DNA of 64,000 bases from Bacillus sp. EB01 (GTDB lineage: Bacteria > Bacillota > Bacilli > Bacillales > Cytobacillaceae), in assembly GCF_000613125.1 (NCBI RefSeq), contig NZ_HG964497.1:1131490-1195489 (forward strand). Reading direction: 5' to 3'. The notes under the pieces were generated by a model, which had not been told where the DNA came from, searched no databases, and saw only the letters and a list, made by a program, of their open reading frames with translations. Shown piece by piece: positions 8,066-18,642 of this stretch. Position numbers and translations under genes: made by a program. Numbering within the stretch: position 1 is the first letter of the stretch; each line of letters opens with the position of its first letter.

Positions 8066-9013
8066 TTATAGTTTAATAGAAAGTTTTTCAAGCATGTCAT
8101 TTGTCATGGAAGCAAGGTCATACTCAGCTTTAAAGCCCCACTCTTCCTGAGCTGCAGTGGCATCAATTGAATTCGGCCAGCTGTCAGCAATTGCTTGGCG
8201 AACCGGATCCACAGCATATGACATTTCAAACTCAGGGATGTGCTTTTTAATCTCTCCGGCAATTCCCTCAGGATCAAAGCTCATTGCCGTCACATTGAAA
8301 GCATTTCGGTGTATAAGCTTGGATGGATCCGCTTCCATTAAAGTGATAATAGCATTTAATGCATCTGGCATGTACATCATGTCCATATACGTACCCTTAT
8401 CTATATATGAAGCGTATTTCTTGTTTCTTATTGCCTCGTAATAAATTTCAACAGCATAATCAGTCGTGCCGCCGCCTGGAGGTGTAACATATGAAATCAG
8501 GCCCGGGAAGCGAACGCCCCTTGTGTCAACACCGAATTTATGAAAATAATAATCTGCCAGCAGCTCCCCGGCTACCTTGTTGACTCCATACATCGTTGTT
8601 GGCCGCATGATGGTGTCCTGTGGGGTATTATCCTTAGGAGTGGATGGGCCGAATGCTCCTATTGAACTTGGTGTGAAGAATTGAGCGCCTATCTCACGTG
8701 CTGTTTCGAGTGCGTTCATCAAGCCGCCCATATTCAGGTTCCAGGCAAACACAGGCTTTGATTCGGCGGTCGCAGAAAGCAAAGCTGCCAGATGCATGAT
8801 AGTATCGACCTGATGTTTATTGGCGATGTTAACCATCGCTACGCCGTCATTAACATCAAGAACTTCATAAGGGCCACTCGTTGCAGCCTCGCTCGTATCA
8901 TTCACTTTTATATCTGTGGCTATTACATGATCGTTGCCGTAGATTTCCCTCAGCTTAACTGTCAGTTCAGAACCAATCTGTCCAAGAGCACCGGTGACCA
9001 AAATCTTTTTCAT
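8066..9013 (-). CDS. tdh: L-threonine 3-dehydrogenase, NAD-dependent epimerase-like (SDR) type
   Basis: Oxidises L-threonine to 2-amino-3-oxobutyrate with NAD+. The N terminus has the extended-SDR Rossmann motif TGALGQIGSEL (residues 6-16), followed by LDVND, HLAALLSA, and the catalytic pattern with Ser in TPSSIGAFGPS and YGVNK (Tyr, Lys). The 315-residue length fits the UDP-galactose-epimerase-like threonine dehydrogenases. It is unrelated to the zinc-dependent Tdh of B. subtilis and E. coli. It is paired with kbl (66-base gap), which uses its product. GGGGAGG precedes the ATG. The epimerase superfamily alone would leave the substrate open. The kbl partner makes the threonine assignment likely. 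Confidence 0.9.
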   Translation of the reverse strand: MKKILVTGALGQIGSELTVKLREIYGNDHVIATDIKVNDTSEAATSGPYEVLDVNDGVAMVNIANKHQVDTIMHLAALLSATAESKPVFAWNLNMGGLMNALETAREIGAQFFTPSSIGAFGPSTPKDNTPQDTIMRPTTMYGVNKVAGELLADYYFHKFGVDTRGVRFPGLISYVTPPGGGTTDYAVEIYYEAIRNKKYASYIDKGTYMDMMYMPDALNAIITLMEADPSKLIHRNAFNVTAMSFDPEGIAGEIKKHIPEFEMSYAVDPVRQAIADSWPNSIDATAAQEEWGFKAEYDLASMTNDMLEKLSIKL

Positions 9014-9079
9014 TGATGGTTTTCCTCCCCATGCTGCAGCCAGGACGCAGCCCGGCTCCCCTTACCTTATTATTTATTG

Positions 9080-10273
9080 TTAACGAATGACGCCCATTTC
9101 CTTGCCGACCTTTTCATAGATAGCAATAGCCTTATCCAGCATTTCCTTTGTATGCGCCGCGGTTGGCATATTTCTTACCCTTCCTGTACCTTGAGGAACA
9201 GTAGGGAAAACAATTGATTTGGCATAAACGCCCTCTTCATTCAACCGTTTACTAAATTCCTGGGTCAACTTTTCTTCGCCTATAATGCAAGGCGTAATAG
9301 GTGTTTCGCTATTTCCAATATTGAAGCCAAGCTCCTTCAGGCCTTTTTTCAGGTAATCGCCATTATCCCAAAGCTTTTCATTCAATTCAGTGCTTTCGCT
9401 CAGGATTTCAATCGATTTAATGCATGCAGCAACATCTGCCGGAGTTAAGGCTGTGGAGAACAGGAATGGACGGCTTCGCACTTTCAGCCAGTCGATCAGG
9501 CTCTTTTTACCGGCAACATAACCGCCGACAACGCCAATCGCCTTGGACAATGTTCCAATTTGGAAATCAATCTTGTCCTGCAACCCGAAGTGTTTGACAG
9601 TTCCTGCCCCTTTCCCAAGTACTCCCGATCCGTGTGCATCATCAACATAAGTAATAAGATCGAATTCTTCTGCAATCTTTACGATCTCAGGAAGCAATGC
9701 GATATCGCCATCCATTGAAAAAACACCATCAGTAATGACCATTAATTTATTATATTTACCAGACTCGCGTGCTTCCTTCGCTTTTGCACGGAGGTCTTCC
9801 ATATCTGAATGATTGAAGCGGATAATCGTTGCCCTTGAAAGGCGGCAGCCATCAATGATGGATGCATGGTTCAGTTCATCAGAAAGGATTGCATCATTTT
9901 TATCCATAACAGCCGAAATAGCTGCCATATTGCAATTGAAGCCGGATTGGTAGGCAATCGCCGCTTCGGTATGCTTGAACTCTGCAAGCTTTTGCTCGAG
10001 TTCAAGATGGATGTCAAGTGTACCGTTAATAGTACGAACCGCTCCTGCGCCTACACCATACTTCTCAATCGCCTTTTCGGCTGAATTCTTTAGGCGGCTA
10101 TCAGTAGCAAGGCCGAGATAGTTGTTTGAGGAAAGGTTGATTAGTTCCCTGCCCTTGATTTTAATCATAGGACCATTTGGACTCTCCAAAGGATCAATTA
10201 CATTATAAAGACCCTTTCCCTTCAAATCTTCAAGGTTATCATTCAGAAATTTCTCCAATGTAATGCTGGACAT
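9080..10273 (-). CDS. kbl: Glycine C-acetyltransferase (2-amino-3-ketobutyrate CoA ligase)
   Basis: PLP enzyme of the alpha-oxoamine synthase family. It cleaves 2-amino-3-oxobutyrate with CoA to glycine and acetyl-CoA, the second step of threonine breakdown. Motifs seen: [36 protein letters not shown] and the PLP-lysine region [14 protein letters not shown]. The start at 10273 (MSSITLEKF) is chosen because GGGGAG lies six bases before it. The ATG six bases earlier abuts the ribosome binding site. At 397 residues it has normal length. It is upstream of tdh in the same operon. BioF and KBL enzymes are similar, but the tdh neighbour decides for KBL. Confidence 0.93.
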   Translation of the reverse strand: MSSITLEKFLNDNLEDLKGKGLYNVIDPLESPNGPMIKIKGRELINLSSNNYLGLATDSRLKNSAEKAIEKYGVGAGAVRTINGTLDIHLELEQKLAEFKHTEAAIAYQSGFNCNMAAISAVMDKNDAILSDELNHASIIDGCRLSRATIIRFNHSDMEDLRAKAKEARESGKYNKLMVITDGVFSMDGDIALLPEIVKIAEEFDLITYVDDAHGSGVLGKGAGTVKHFGLQDKIDFQIGTLSKAIGVVGGYVAGKKSLIDWLKVRSRPFLFSTALTPADVAACIKSIEILSESTELNEKLWDNGDYLKKGLKELGFNIGNSETPITPCIIGEEKLTQEFSKRLNEEGVYAKSIVFPTVPQGTGRVRNMPTAAHTKEMLDKAIAIYEKVGKEMGVIR

Positions 10274-10406
10274 GAACATCTCCCCTTTTGAAAAAAATTA
10301 ACGGCTTTTGTAGCCGGTATGTAAACATTTGTCCGTTTGGGACGGACACCGCAGAAGCGTGGAAATCCCGCGGTTTTACTGTGTTTTCTTCACCTCTAAC
10401 TATATC
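10274..10406 (-). promoter_or_regulatory. Hairpin-rich leader of the kbl-tdh operon
   Basis: On the minus strand an extended -10 (TGATATAGT, hexamer at 10398-10403) is followed by about 120 bases with three hairpins. These are a GC-rich stem starting CCGCGGG, then TGTCCGT with ACGGACA, then CGGCT (10316-10312) with AGCCG (10306-10302). The last is followed by TTAATTTTTTT and then the ribosome binding site. The last hairpin looks like an intrinsic terminator placed before the start codon, which suggests attenuation. I do not recognise a known riboswitch class. Confidence 0.5.
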
Positions 10407-10500
10407 ATAATTTTGTTAGTGTTCATAATGCGAGGACAAATTCTGCTTGTATTTTGACTACGTTTGCAAGAAAAAAATGATGGAAAATCTTAAAAATAGA

Positions 10501-10528
10501 TTGAATACTTCTTCTATCGTGTTATACT
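10501..10528 (+). promoter_or_regulatory. Sigma-A promoter of xpt-pbuX
   Basis: TTGAAT at 10501-10506 and TATACT at 10523-10528, 16 bases apart, with a TGn extension before the -10. The riboswitch aptamer starts about 25 bases downstream. Confidence 0.7.
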
Positions 10529-10552
10529 TACACCATTAATTTTATAAAACTA

Positions 10553-10624
10553 CACTCGTATAATCGCAGGGATATGGCCTGCAAGTTTCTACCGGATAAC
10601 CGTAAATTATTCGACTATGGGTGG
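10553..10624 (+). promoter_or_regulatory. Guanine-sensing purine riboswitch aptamer
   Basis: The conserved purine aptamer is clear: P1 strand CACTCGTATAATC, P2 GCAGG...CCTGC, the loop-loop segment, then CGACTATGGGTG. The key specificity base in the GACTAT segment is C, which marks guanine/hypoxanthine (adenine types have T). It precedes xpt-pbuX as in B. subtilis. When guanine is bound, the downstream terminator should form and switch the operon off. Confidence 0.95.
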
Positions 10625-10673
10625 CATGTGTGGATTGCGGTATACGCATATCCTTATTTTCCTTTTGGTTTTT

Positions 10674-10726
10674 AAGCCCAAAAGCACTGCCCCCTGGTTT
10701 TCCGGGGGACATGCTTTTGGGCTTTT
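10674..10726 (+). terminator. Riboswitch-controlled terminator ahead of xpt
   Basis: AAGCCCAAAAGCA (from 10674) pairs with TGCTTTTGGGCTT (ending at 10724) with a smaller CCCCC/GGGGG stem inside, then a T run. It is the expression platform of the guanine riboswitch. Confidence 0.9.
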
Positions 10727-10743
10727 TGCGTTATACAGGCTGA

Positions 10744-12650
<1,907 letters not shown>

Positions 12651-12652
12651 GA

Positions 12653-12691
12653 AAAAGGTGGGCGTCCGTTTAGACGGCGCCCACCTTTTTT
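12653..12691 (+). terminator. Terminator of xpt-pbuX
   Basis: AAAAAGGTGGGCG pairs with CGCCCACCTTTTTT, with an inner CCGT/ACGG stem. Confidence 0.9.
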
Positions 12692-12768
12692 GTTTTCATA
12701 TGAAATACCATTCAAGCTCTTTGAAATTACGTTTTAAAGATGAAATTTTGTTCAATATTAAATGTAAT

Positions 12769-13221
12769 TTAATTCAAAGTGATATTCACCTTTAAACAAG
12801 CCAGTTTTTCACCCCATGGCGCAACACCCTCGCCGACAAATCCTGCAGAGTTGTATAACTTTTGTGCAACTGTATTTTTGGGGTGGAATCCGACCATGAT
12901 TTTTTGGCAGCCTTCTTTTTCTTTCAGCCCCTTAAGTAAAGCCTCCAAGCCCTTTTTTCCATATCCCCTTCCCTGGAATGAAGAATCAATCATAAATCGA
13001 TATATCCAATAATTGTTGTCATCCGGATCGAGACCCGCCATCGCAAACCCCACCATCTTTTCACCATCATGTATTCCAATAGCCTCAAAGTTAGGCAGAA
13101 ACTGAACCTCTGCAATTGAATAAAGATTAGAAGCCATGAATTGCTTTTGTTCCTCACTGACTTTTAAATTTGCACACTCCTCCCAGTTACCCTTTGTTAG
13201 AGCAACTAATTTCACGCTCAT
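12769..13221 (-). CDS. GNAT-family N-acetyltransferase
   Basis: A 150-residue protein with the acetyl-CoA-binding motif QGRGYGKKGLEALL (about residues 84-97) and the C-terminal NTVAQKLYNSAGFVGEG that is typical of GNAT enzymes. The middle IGIHDGEKMVGFAMAGLDPDD is the usual beta-hairpin core. It resembles spermidine/diamine acetyltransferases of the BltD/PaiA kind, but the substrate cannot be read. Its ATG lies three bases after the stop codon of the dinB-like gene, so the two are cotranscribed. Confidence 0.85.
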   Translation of the reverse strand: MSVKLVALTKGNWEECANLKVSEEQKQFMASNLYSIAEVQFLPNFEAIGIHDGEKMVGFAMAGLDPDDNNYWIYRFMIDSSFQGRGYGKKGLEALLKGLKEKEGCQKIMVGFHPKNTVAQKLYNSAGFVGEGVAPWGEKLACLKVNITLN

Positions 13222-13224
13222 ATC

Positions 13225-13716
13225 CTACTCCCCTCCACTCTCCGAATTATAAAGCCCTCTGTTTACTAAATTAGCATTAACAGGTGTTTTTCCAACTTCC
13301 CGTGCCCATATCGAAAGCTGACCCATGTGGTGGATCTCATGTGCAATAACATGCCTCAGTATTTCTCCTAAAGCGAATGTGCTATAGCTGCCGTCTGAGT
13401 TAAAACATTTCACTTGCTGATTATCCATTTCATATTTATATCCGGAAAGGATGAGAGCTGTTTTAGCTGTAATCTCATCCGAGTAGCGGATCAAATCATC
13501 AATTGTCTGAAATATTTCGTAGTTTAATTCAGTTATTTCCTCCCCGTTAATATCCTTCATCCAGTCCCCCTCTACCTCAATAATATGTATTAATGTTCTG
13601 TATATGGTTCCAAGTCCGCCAATCCTTTTTTTGAAAAGTTCTTCCTTAGGAATTGTCTTGCACCACTCAAGCCATTCCTTGCGTACCTGCCAATTGTATT
13701 CGAATAATTTTTTCAT
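13225..13716 (-). CDS. DinB-family protein (YfiT-like metal-binding four-helix bundle)
   Basis: A 163-residue protein with the three histidines of the DinB fold: HIIEVEGDWM (about residue 46) and HVIAHEIHHMGQLS (about 138-147). This superfamily includes bacillithiol-dependent transferases and stress-induced proteins, and the exact reaction is unknown. The ATG at 13716 has AAGGAGA six bases upstream. It is the first gene of a two-gene unit with the GNAT gene. Confidence 0.85.
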   Translation of the reverse strand: MKKLFEYNWQVRKEWLEWCKTIPKEELFKKRIGGLGTIYRTLIHIIEVEGDWMKDINGEEITELNYEIFQTIDDLIRYSDEITAKTALILSGYKYEMDNQQVKCFNSDGSYSTFALGEILRHVIAHEIHHMGQLSIWAREVGKTPVNANLVNRGLYNSESGGE

Positions 13717-13764
13717 CAAATCTCTCCTTTTTAAAGGCTGTGTTTAACAAGTATGTTGATTTTC

Positions 13765-14070
13765 GCTTCAGGCGCTTCGCTTTCCGCGGGCGGCCTGAGA
13801 GCTAGTCCAGCTTCAGCGCCTAGCCCCTCAAGGTCGCTTCAGTCCTTCAGGTGAAGTCAAAAAACGACTTCTCCTTCAGGCCCTCCAGCGCTTGTCGGGG
13901 CTAACCAAGGCGCTTACGCATTTCATTCTCCTCGGCGCAAGCGCCTGTGGGGTCTCCCACTGACCTTTTCTCCCGCCAGGACTTTGAATAAGCTTCCATG
14001 AAAAGCATCGCAGGAGAAAATGCGTTTTTACATTTTCGAACGAGTCTTCGCGCCTTACGCTCAAATCAAT
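13765..14070. repeat. Dispersed intergenic repeat, copy 2
   Basis: Shares long blocks with 336-535 (CCCACTG, AAGCATCGCAGGAGAAAATG, CATTTTCGAACGAGTCT) and the GCGGGCGG/CTCCTCGGCG blocks. It lies in the 579-base gap between the divergent dinB-like and ABC-F genes. This copy is longer at the left, with GCTTCAG and CCTTCAGG runs. The rest of the gap holds only AT-rich promoter-like sequence. Confidence 0.7.
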
Positions 14071-14295
14071 AGTATTAAAAAGTATCTATATGATTTAACA
14101 AAGCCCTTTTAAAAAAGTAATTCTCTATATTGCCACACTATCCCTTTTTAACATAGCGCTATTTTTTTTCCGTTTTCCTTAAATGGAAACAATCGCAAAC
14201 CTCATTGCCACAGAACCTATAGAAGTTTTGCTGAAAATCTTGTATGATAAGAAAATGGGTAAAATTTTCGAATGAAGTGAGGATTACGAAAGAAA

Positions 14296-15849
14296 ATGGC
14301 ACTTTTAACTGTAGATAACTTAAGTCATACATTCGGGGATAGGGTCCTTTTTAAGGATGTTTCCTTCCGATTACTTGCTGAAGACCATGTTGGCCTGGTT
14401 GGCGCCAATGGAGTCGGCAAATCGACATTGATGAATATAATTACGAATCAGCTCATCCATGATAGCGGCCGTGTTGAATGGACCCCGAGTGTTCAGTACG
14501 GATATCTGGATCAGCATACTATCTTAACCCCAGGCAGAACGATGAGGGATGTTTTGCGTGATGCCTTCCTTCCTCTTTTTGAAAAAGAAAAGGAATTGAA
14601 CGAAGTAATAGCAAAAATGGGTGAAGCCACACCAGAAGAGCTGGAAGAACTTCTCGAGCAGATGGGAGAAATCCAGGATGCTCTAGAAGCAGGCGGCTTC
14701 TATACCCTTGATATTAAAATAGAGGAAGCTGCACGGGGATTAGGTCTTGACGCCATCGGTCTGGACCGTGATGTTGCGGCGCTTAGCGGAGGACAGCGGA
14801 CCAAGGTATTGCTTGCAAAGCTGCTGCTCGAACAGCCAAGAGTCCTGTTGCTCGATGAGCCAACCAACTATCTTGATGTTGAGCATATTCGTTGGCTAAG
14901 CGGTTATTTAAAAGAATATCCTTATGCATTCCTATTAATCTCTCATGATACGGAGTTCATGAATTCAGTTTCAAATACAATCTTCCATCTTGAGTTTTCG
15001 AAGCTGACTCGTTACACTGCGTCTTATGAAAAGTTCCTCGAGCTGGCTGAAATCAACAAGAACCAGCATATTAATGCGTACGAAAAGCAGAAGGAATTCA
15101 TCAAAAAGCAAGAGGACTTTATTGCTAAGAACAAAGCTCGCTACTCAACAACCGGACGTGCAAAAAGCCGCCAAAAGCAGCTGGACCGGATGGAGCGGAT
15201 TGACCGCCCTGAAACAGCCATGAAGCCAACCTTTGAATTCAAAGAGGCTAGAAGCAGCAGCCGCTTTGTATTTGAGGCAAAGGATTTGGAAATCGGCTAC
15301 TCTCACCCGCTTTTACCAAAAATGGATATGGTCATTGAAAAAGGCGAAAAAATTGCCATTGTTGGATGTAATGGTGTCGGCAAATCAACCTTGTTGAAGA
15401 CGATGCTTGGGAAAATCCAGCCTCTTGGTGGAAAAATTGAACACGGTGACTTCCTCTTCCCTTCTTATTTTGAGCAGGAAGTTAAAGCGATGGATATTAC
15501 CCCGATCGATGATGTCTGGAATGAGTTCCCGTCTCTTGATCAGCATCAGGTGAGGGCAGCGCTTGCCCGATGTGGCCTGAAAAATGAACACATTTCCCGC
15601 CCCTTAAGCCAGCTTAGCGGTGGTGAGCAAGCAAAGGTACGCCTTTGCAAGCTGATGATGCATGAAAGCAACTGGATTCTATTTGACGAGCCAACGAACC
15701 ATCTAGATATAACAGCAAAGGAAGAACTTCAGCGTGCCTTGAAAAATTACAAGGGAACCGTTGTCCTTGTCTGCCACGAGCCTGATTTTTATGAAGGCTG
15801 GGTATCAAGGGTCTGGGATGTTGAAGAATGGTCGCAAAAAGCTAACTAA
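14296..15849 (+). CDS. yfmM: ABC-F family ATPase (YfmM-like)
   Basis: Soluble protein of 517 residues with two ABC domains and no membrane segments. The first has Walker A GANGVGKST (about 37), signature LSGGQRTK and Walker B VLLLDEPTNYLD. The second has GCNGVGKST (about 357), LSGGEQAK and ILFDEPTNHLD. Between them lies the charged linker (about 230-310) that ABC-F proteins insert into the ribosomal E/P site. The length fits B. subtilis YfmM. ABC-F factors rescue or adjust stalled ribosomes, and some give antibiotic resistance. Nothing here singles out a resistance type. Confidence 0.9.
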   Translation: MALLTVDNLSHTFGDRVLFKDVSFRLLAEDHVGLVGANGVGKSTLMNIITNQLIHDSGRVEWTPSVQYGYLDQHTILTPGRTMRDVLRDAFLPLFEKEKELNEVIAKMGEATPEELEELLEQMGEIQDALEAGGFYTLDIKIEEAARGLGLDAIGLDRDVAALSGGQRTKVLLAKLLLEQPRVLLLDEPTNYLDVEHIRWLSGYLKEYPYAFLLISHDTEFMNSVSNTIFHLEFSKLTRYTASYEKFLELAEINKNQHINAYEKQKEFIKKQEDFIAKNKARYSTTGRAKSRQKQLDRMERIDRPETAMKPTFEFKEARSSSRFVFEAKDLEIGYSHPLLPKMDMVIEKGEKIAIVGCNGVGKSTLLKTMLGKIQPLGGKIEHGDFLFPSYFEQEVKAMDITPIDDVWNEFPSLDQHQVRAALARCGLKNEHISRPLSQLSGGEQAKVRLCKLMMHESNWILFDEPTNHLDITAKEELQRALKNYKGTVVLVCHEPDFYEGWVSRVWDVEEWSQKAN

Positions 15850-15995
15850 TCCTAAATGTAAACCCGTACCTCTTAAAATAATATGGTTCGGTAACGAAGT
15901 GCAAAATTCGAATTAACAGTGCTCTTCCCAAAGCAATTAGTAGAAAATCAACATACAATTAGCTGGTAATTTAGCAGTAAAATTAGCACACAAAA

Positions 15996-16023
15996 AAGCT
16001 CAGGGCGCAAAAGCCTTGAGCTT
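15996..16023 (+). terminator. Terminator between ABC-F gene and DUF2382 genes
   Basis: AAGCTCAGGGC pairs with GCCTTGAGCTT (one G-T pair). It lies 146 bases after the ABC-F stop, in a 380-base convergent gap. The rest of that gap (15850-16232) is AT-rich and shows no gene. Confidence 0.6.
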
Positions 16024-16232
16024 CCTTTATATTAGTGTATTGTTGCCCGAGATTTGCTTAATTTCATACTACATAGCAAGATGAGTCTTTATCATTATTT
16101 GCCAACCCTAATCTCAACATTTTGAGGCTCAGCCTTTTTAAAAAAACTTGGTTTTCTTGGTCTATTATTGTATGCCCTTTTTCAGTATCTATTTCATGGG
16201 AGTTAATAACGGATTCTCATTTAGAAAAAAAC

Positions 16233-16634
16233 TCAATTTTCTCCATTAATCTCGTCTAAAACTACCTTTGCGCCTCCCATTGTTTCTATTCGTACTCTTT
16301 CCTCCTTCAATATTTCCTGAATCTGAATAATTTCTTTATATTGGTGATTATAAATTTCCACATCCTCCAACACTGTTGGATGGAGGATGACTTCAATTCG
16401 TTCTTCCATTAATGGTATGGTTATAGTTTCGATGCCTGAATCTTGAGTGTCATCTGAAAGCGCTGACTTTGTTTCTATGATCAATTCTTCACGAGTTATG
16501 GGCACATTAATTTGCTTCGCCTCGGTATATGTTCTTTTATAGACCCTAACATTAGCTGTTTCACTCCATTTCTTGCTTACCTGCATTTGTTCCTTATGTA
16601 ATTGGAGTTCACGTTTTTCCTGTTTATCTGACAA
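16233..16634 (-). CDS. DUF2382 (YsnF-type) protein
   Basis: About 133 acidic residues from the TTG at 16634, chosen because AAGGTG lies six bases upstream. The ATG at 16673 falls inside the hairpin terminator of the gene before it. The sequence is a run of beta-strand-like repeats (LQLHKEQMQVSKKW, VRVYKRTYTEAKQINVPITREELIIE, ITIPLMEERIEV) typical of DUF2382, which is found in general-stress proteins such as YsnF. It lies next to a second, related gene. Function is unknown. A role in stress or desiccation is only suggested by the family. Confidence 0.8.
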   Translation of the reverse strand: MSDKQEKRELQLHKEQMQVSKKWSETANVRVYKRTYTEAKQINVPITREELIIETKSALSDDTQDSGIETITIPLMEERIEVILHPTVLEDVEIYNHQYKEIIQIQEILKEERVRIETMGGAKVVLDEINGEN

Positions 16635-16660
16635 AAGAGTCACCTTCCAAGGATAGTTAA

Positions 16661-16695
16661 AACACCTTTCCATTAAATTGAAATGAAAAGGTGTT
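16661..16695 (-). terminator. Hairpin between the two DUF2382 genes
   Basis: AACACCTTT (16661-16669) pairs with AAAGGTGTT (16687-16695), with extra CATT/AATG pairs inside. It probably attenuates read-through from the upstream DUF2382 gene. Confidence 0.6.
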
Positions 16696-16709
16696 CAGTG
16701 TCTAAACCT

Positions 16710-17207
16710 TTATTTATTAATATCTTCAAATCCGGATTCACCAGAAACGATATCGACGCTTCCAGTTGTATTCACATGGGCTTCTTCATGCTGGAGTGTT
16801 TCCTGGATTTGCTGAGTGTCCTCAACCTCACGTTTTGAAGCAGATACCTCCTCGGTAGTGACTGTATATTTGTTAACTTCCACTTCTTCCTGGCTGACTG
16901 GAATACGGATAGTCTCGCCTGAGTTAATGGATTCATTGCTCCGTTCGTTATTCATCGGTGTTCTCTTAATGACAACTTCTTCATGCATAACTGGAACATT
17001 GACAGTCTTTTGCTCCTCAACAACTTCTTTACTTAATACTACTTCGCCAGCGTCGATATTATTTTTTGTTATGTCCAGTTCTTCTTTATGAAGCTTGAGA
17101 CTCCCGCTGCTTTGGCTATCCTGCTGATTTTGATTTGAACTAGTCTCATTTTCCTGACCACTTGAATTTTGTAATTTATCATCACCAAATAAATTTAAAA
17201 TGTCCAT
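16710..17207 (-). CDS. DUF2382 (YsnF-type) protein, paralogue of the next gene
   Basis: 165 residues with a low-complexity N-terminal part rich in Gln, Ser and Asn (about 1-50). The DUF2382 repeats follow: LKLHKEELDITK, VVLSKEVVEEQKTVNVPVMHEEVVI, IRIPVSQEEVEVNKYTV. The alternating charged and beta-branched pattern matches the neighbouring gene, so the pair looks like a tandem duplication. It is probably cytoplasmic. No enzymatic motif is visible. Confidence 0.82.
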   Translation of the reverse strand: MDILNLFGDDKLQNSSGQENETSSNQNQQDSQSSGSLKLHKEELDITKNNIDAGEVVLSKEVVEEQKTVNVPVMHEEVVIKRTPMNNERSNESINSGETIRIPVSQEEVEVNKYTVTTEEVSASKREVEDTQQIQETLQHEEAHVNTTGSVDIVSGESGFEDINK

Positions 17208-17738
17208 TGTTAAATCACCCTCGCATTTGATTTTAGACAGCCCTTATATAATTAGCTTTAATGAAATAATTATGCTCTAATCCACAAAATTTAATGGCCT
17301 TATATAGGACTATTCCATACTAACCCTGATACGTACTTAAGGAGAATCAGTTTACAATTATCTTCCCGTCTTTATGGCAGTTTCACTGATTTACCAAAAC
17401 TAGTCTCAGTCTCCCTAATCATTTTCAGAATCGCTAAAAACTTTGTTTAATCCATTCGTTTCTTCGTGGTATTCTAACCTCAAGCGCAGCAAAGTCCACG
17501 TGATTTTCTCGGTCTCTACTCATTCCGTCGGATGAGAATTCATAGCCCTTTCAGTACGATATTTTTTTGTTCGGCTTCAAAAGAGACTTAGTCAATTGAT
17601 TGCCATCGAAAAAATCGATACATCATTTAATTAGTTATCGTAAATTTGAATTGTGCCAATAGTGTTAATTCGGCTTTTTGAGAAGATTTATCAGGTACAA
17701 TAATCTAGGTTAAAACTAAATCTTATGGAGGCTTCAAC
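17208..17738. other. Intergenic region upstream of the selenium-type ABC importer
   Basis: 531 bases between divergent genes. I see no gene, no strong hairpin and no repeat. It must hold the promoters of the DUF2382 pair and of the importer. Confidence 0.4.
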
Positions 17739-18626
17739 ATGAAAAAATGGCTTACACTACTCCTTGCTTCCCTTCTTGTTCTGGCATTGGCAGCATGCGG
17801 TGGAAATGAAGAAAAAGACAATGCAGGGAAAAATAACGATGAACCCAAAAAGGATCAAGTAATTAAAATCGGAGCGATACCTGACCAGAGCGCAACAGAG
17901 CTGAACAGCAATATGGAGTCTGTTGCCAAGACTCTTTCTGAAAAAACAGGAATGAAAGTAGAGTTTGTTCCTTCAGTTGATTATGCTGCTCTTGTTACCG
18001 CATTTCAGAGAGGTGAAATTCAACTTGCCTGGTTTGGCGGACTGACAGGTGTACAAGCCCGCAACCTAGTGCCTGAAGCTGAAGCAATTGCACAAAGACC
18101 TAAGGATGCAGAATTCCACTCCGTGTTTATTACAAATGACCCTAGCATCAAATCACTTGCTGATTTAAAGGGCAAGACGTTCACTTTTGGCAGTGAAAGC
18201 TCAACTTCTGGACATTTGATGCCTCGTTACTATTTAATAGAGGAAGGCATTGATCCAACAAAGGATTTTGACGGCCAGCCTAATTTCTCAGGCTCACACG
18301 ATACAACCTACAAATTGGTAGAATCGGGTGCTTTCAAAGCTGGTGCCCTTAATGTATCCGTATGGGAAACGGCAGTTGCTGAAAAAAAGGTTGATACAAG
18401 CAAGGTCAGCGTCTTCTATACTACTCCTGCCTACTATGATTATCACTGGACAGTCAACAAAATGGACGATGAAACTAAAAAAGCCCTTAAAGATGCCCTC
18501 CTTTCAATGAATGCTGAGGATCTAGAAGGACTTGATATGTTTGCAGCAGATAAGTTCGTTGAAACGAAAAACGAAAATTATCAGGCAATCGAAAAGGTAG
18601 CAAAGGAACTGAAGATTATAAAATAA
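17739..18626 (+). CDS. ABC importer substrate-binding lipoprotein, PhnD-like, putative selenate/selenium type
   Basis: 295-residue lipoprotein with a signal peptide and lipobox LALAAC (Cys about 20). It has the PhnD-like type-2 periplasmic binding fold. Several blocks (IGAIPDQSATEL, WFGGLTGVQARNLVPEAEAIAQR, FGSESSTSGHLMP, SGSHDTTYKLVESG, YYDYHW) match, from memory, the family annotated as putative selenate ABC transporter substrate-binding protein. That family occurs in genomes with selD. True phosphonate PhnD proteins share the fold but not this exact pattern. The selA, selW-like and selD genes about 10 kb upstream support a selenium role. It is the first gene of a three-gene unit. Substrate is inferred. 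Confidence 0.85.
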   Translation: MKKWLTLLLASLLVLALAACGGNEEKDNAGKNNDEPKKDQVIKIGAIPDQSATELNSNMESVAKTLSEKTGMKVEFVPSVDYAALVTAFQRGEIQLAWFGGLTGVQARNLVPEAEAIAQRPKDAEFHSVFITNDPSIKSLADLKGKTFTFGSESSTSGHLMPRYYLIEEGIDPTKDFDGQPNFSGSHDTTYKLVESGAFKAGALNVSVWETAVAEKKVDTSKVSVFYTTPAYYDYHWTVNKMDDETKKALKDALLSMNAEDLEGLDMFAADKFVETKNENYQAIEKVAKELKIIK

Positions 18627-18642
18627 ATGGTGTGATTAGAGA

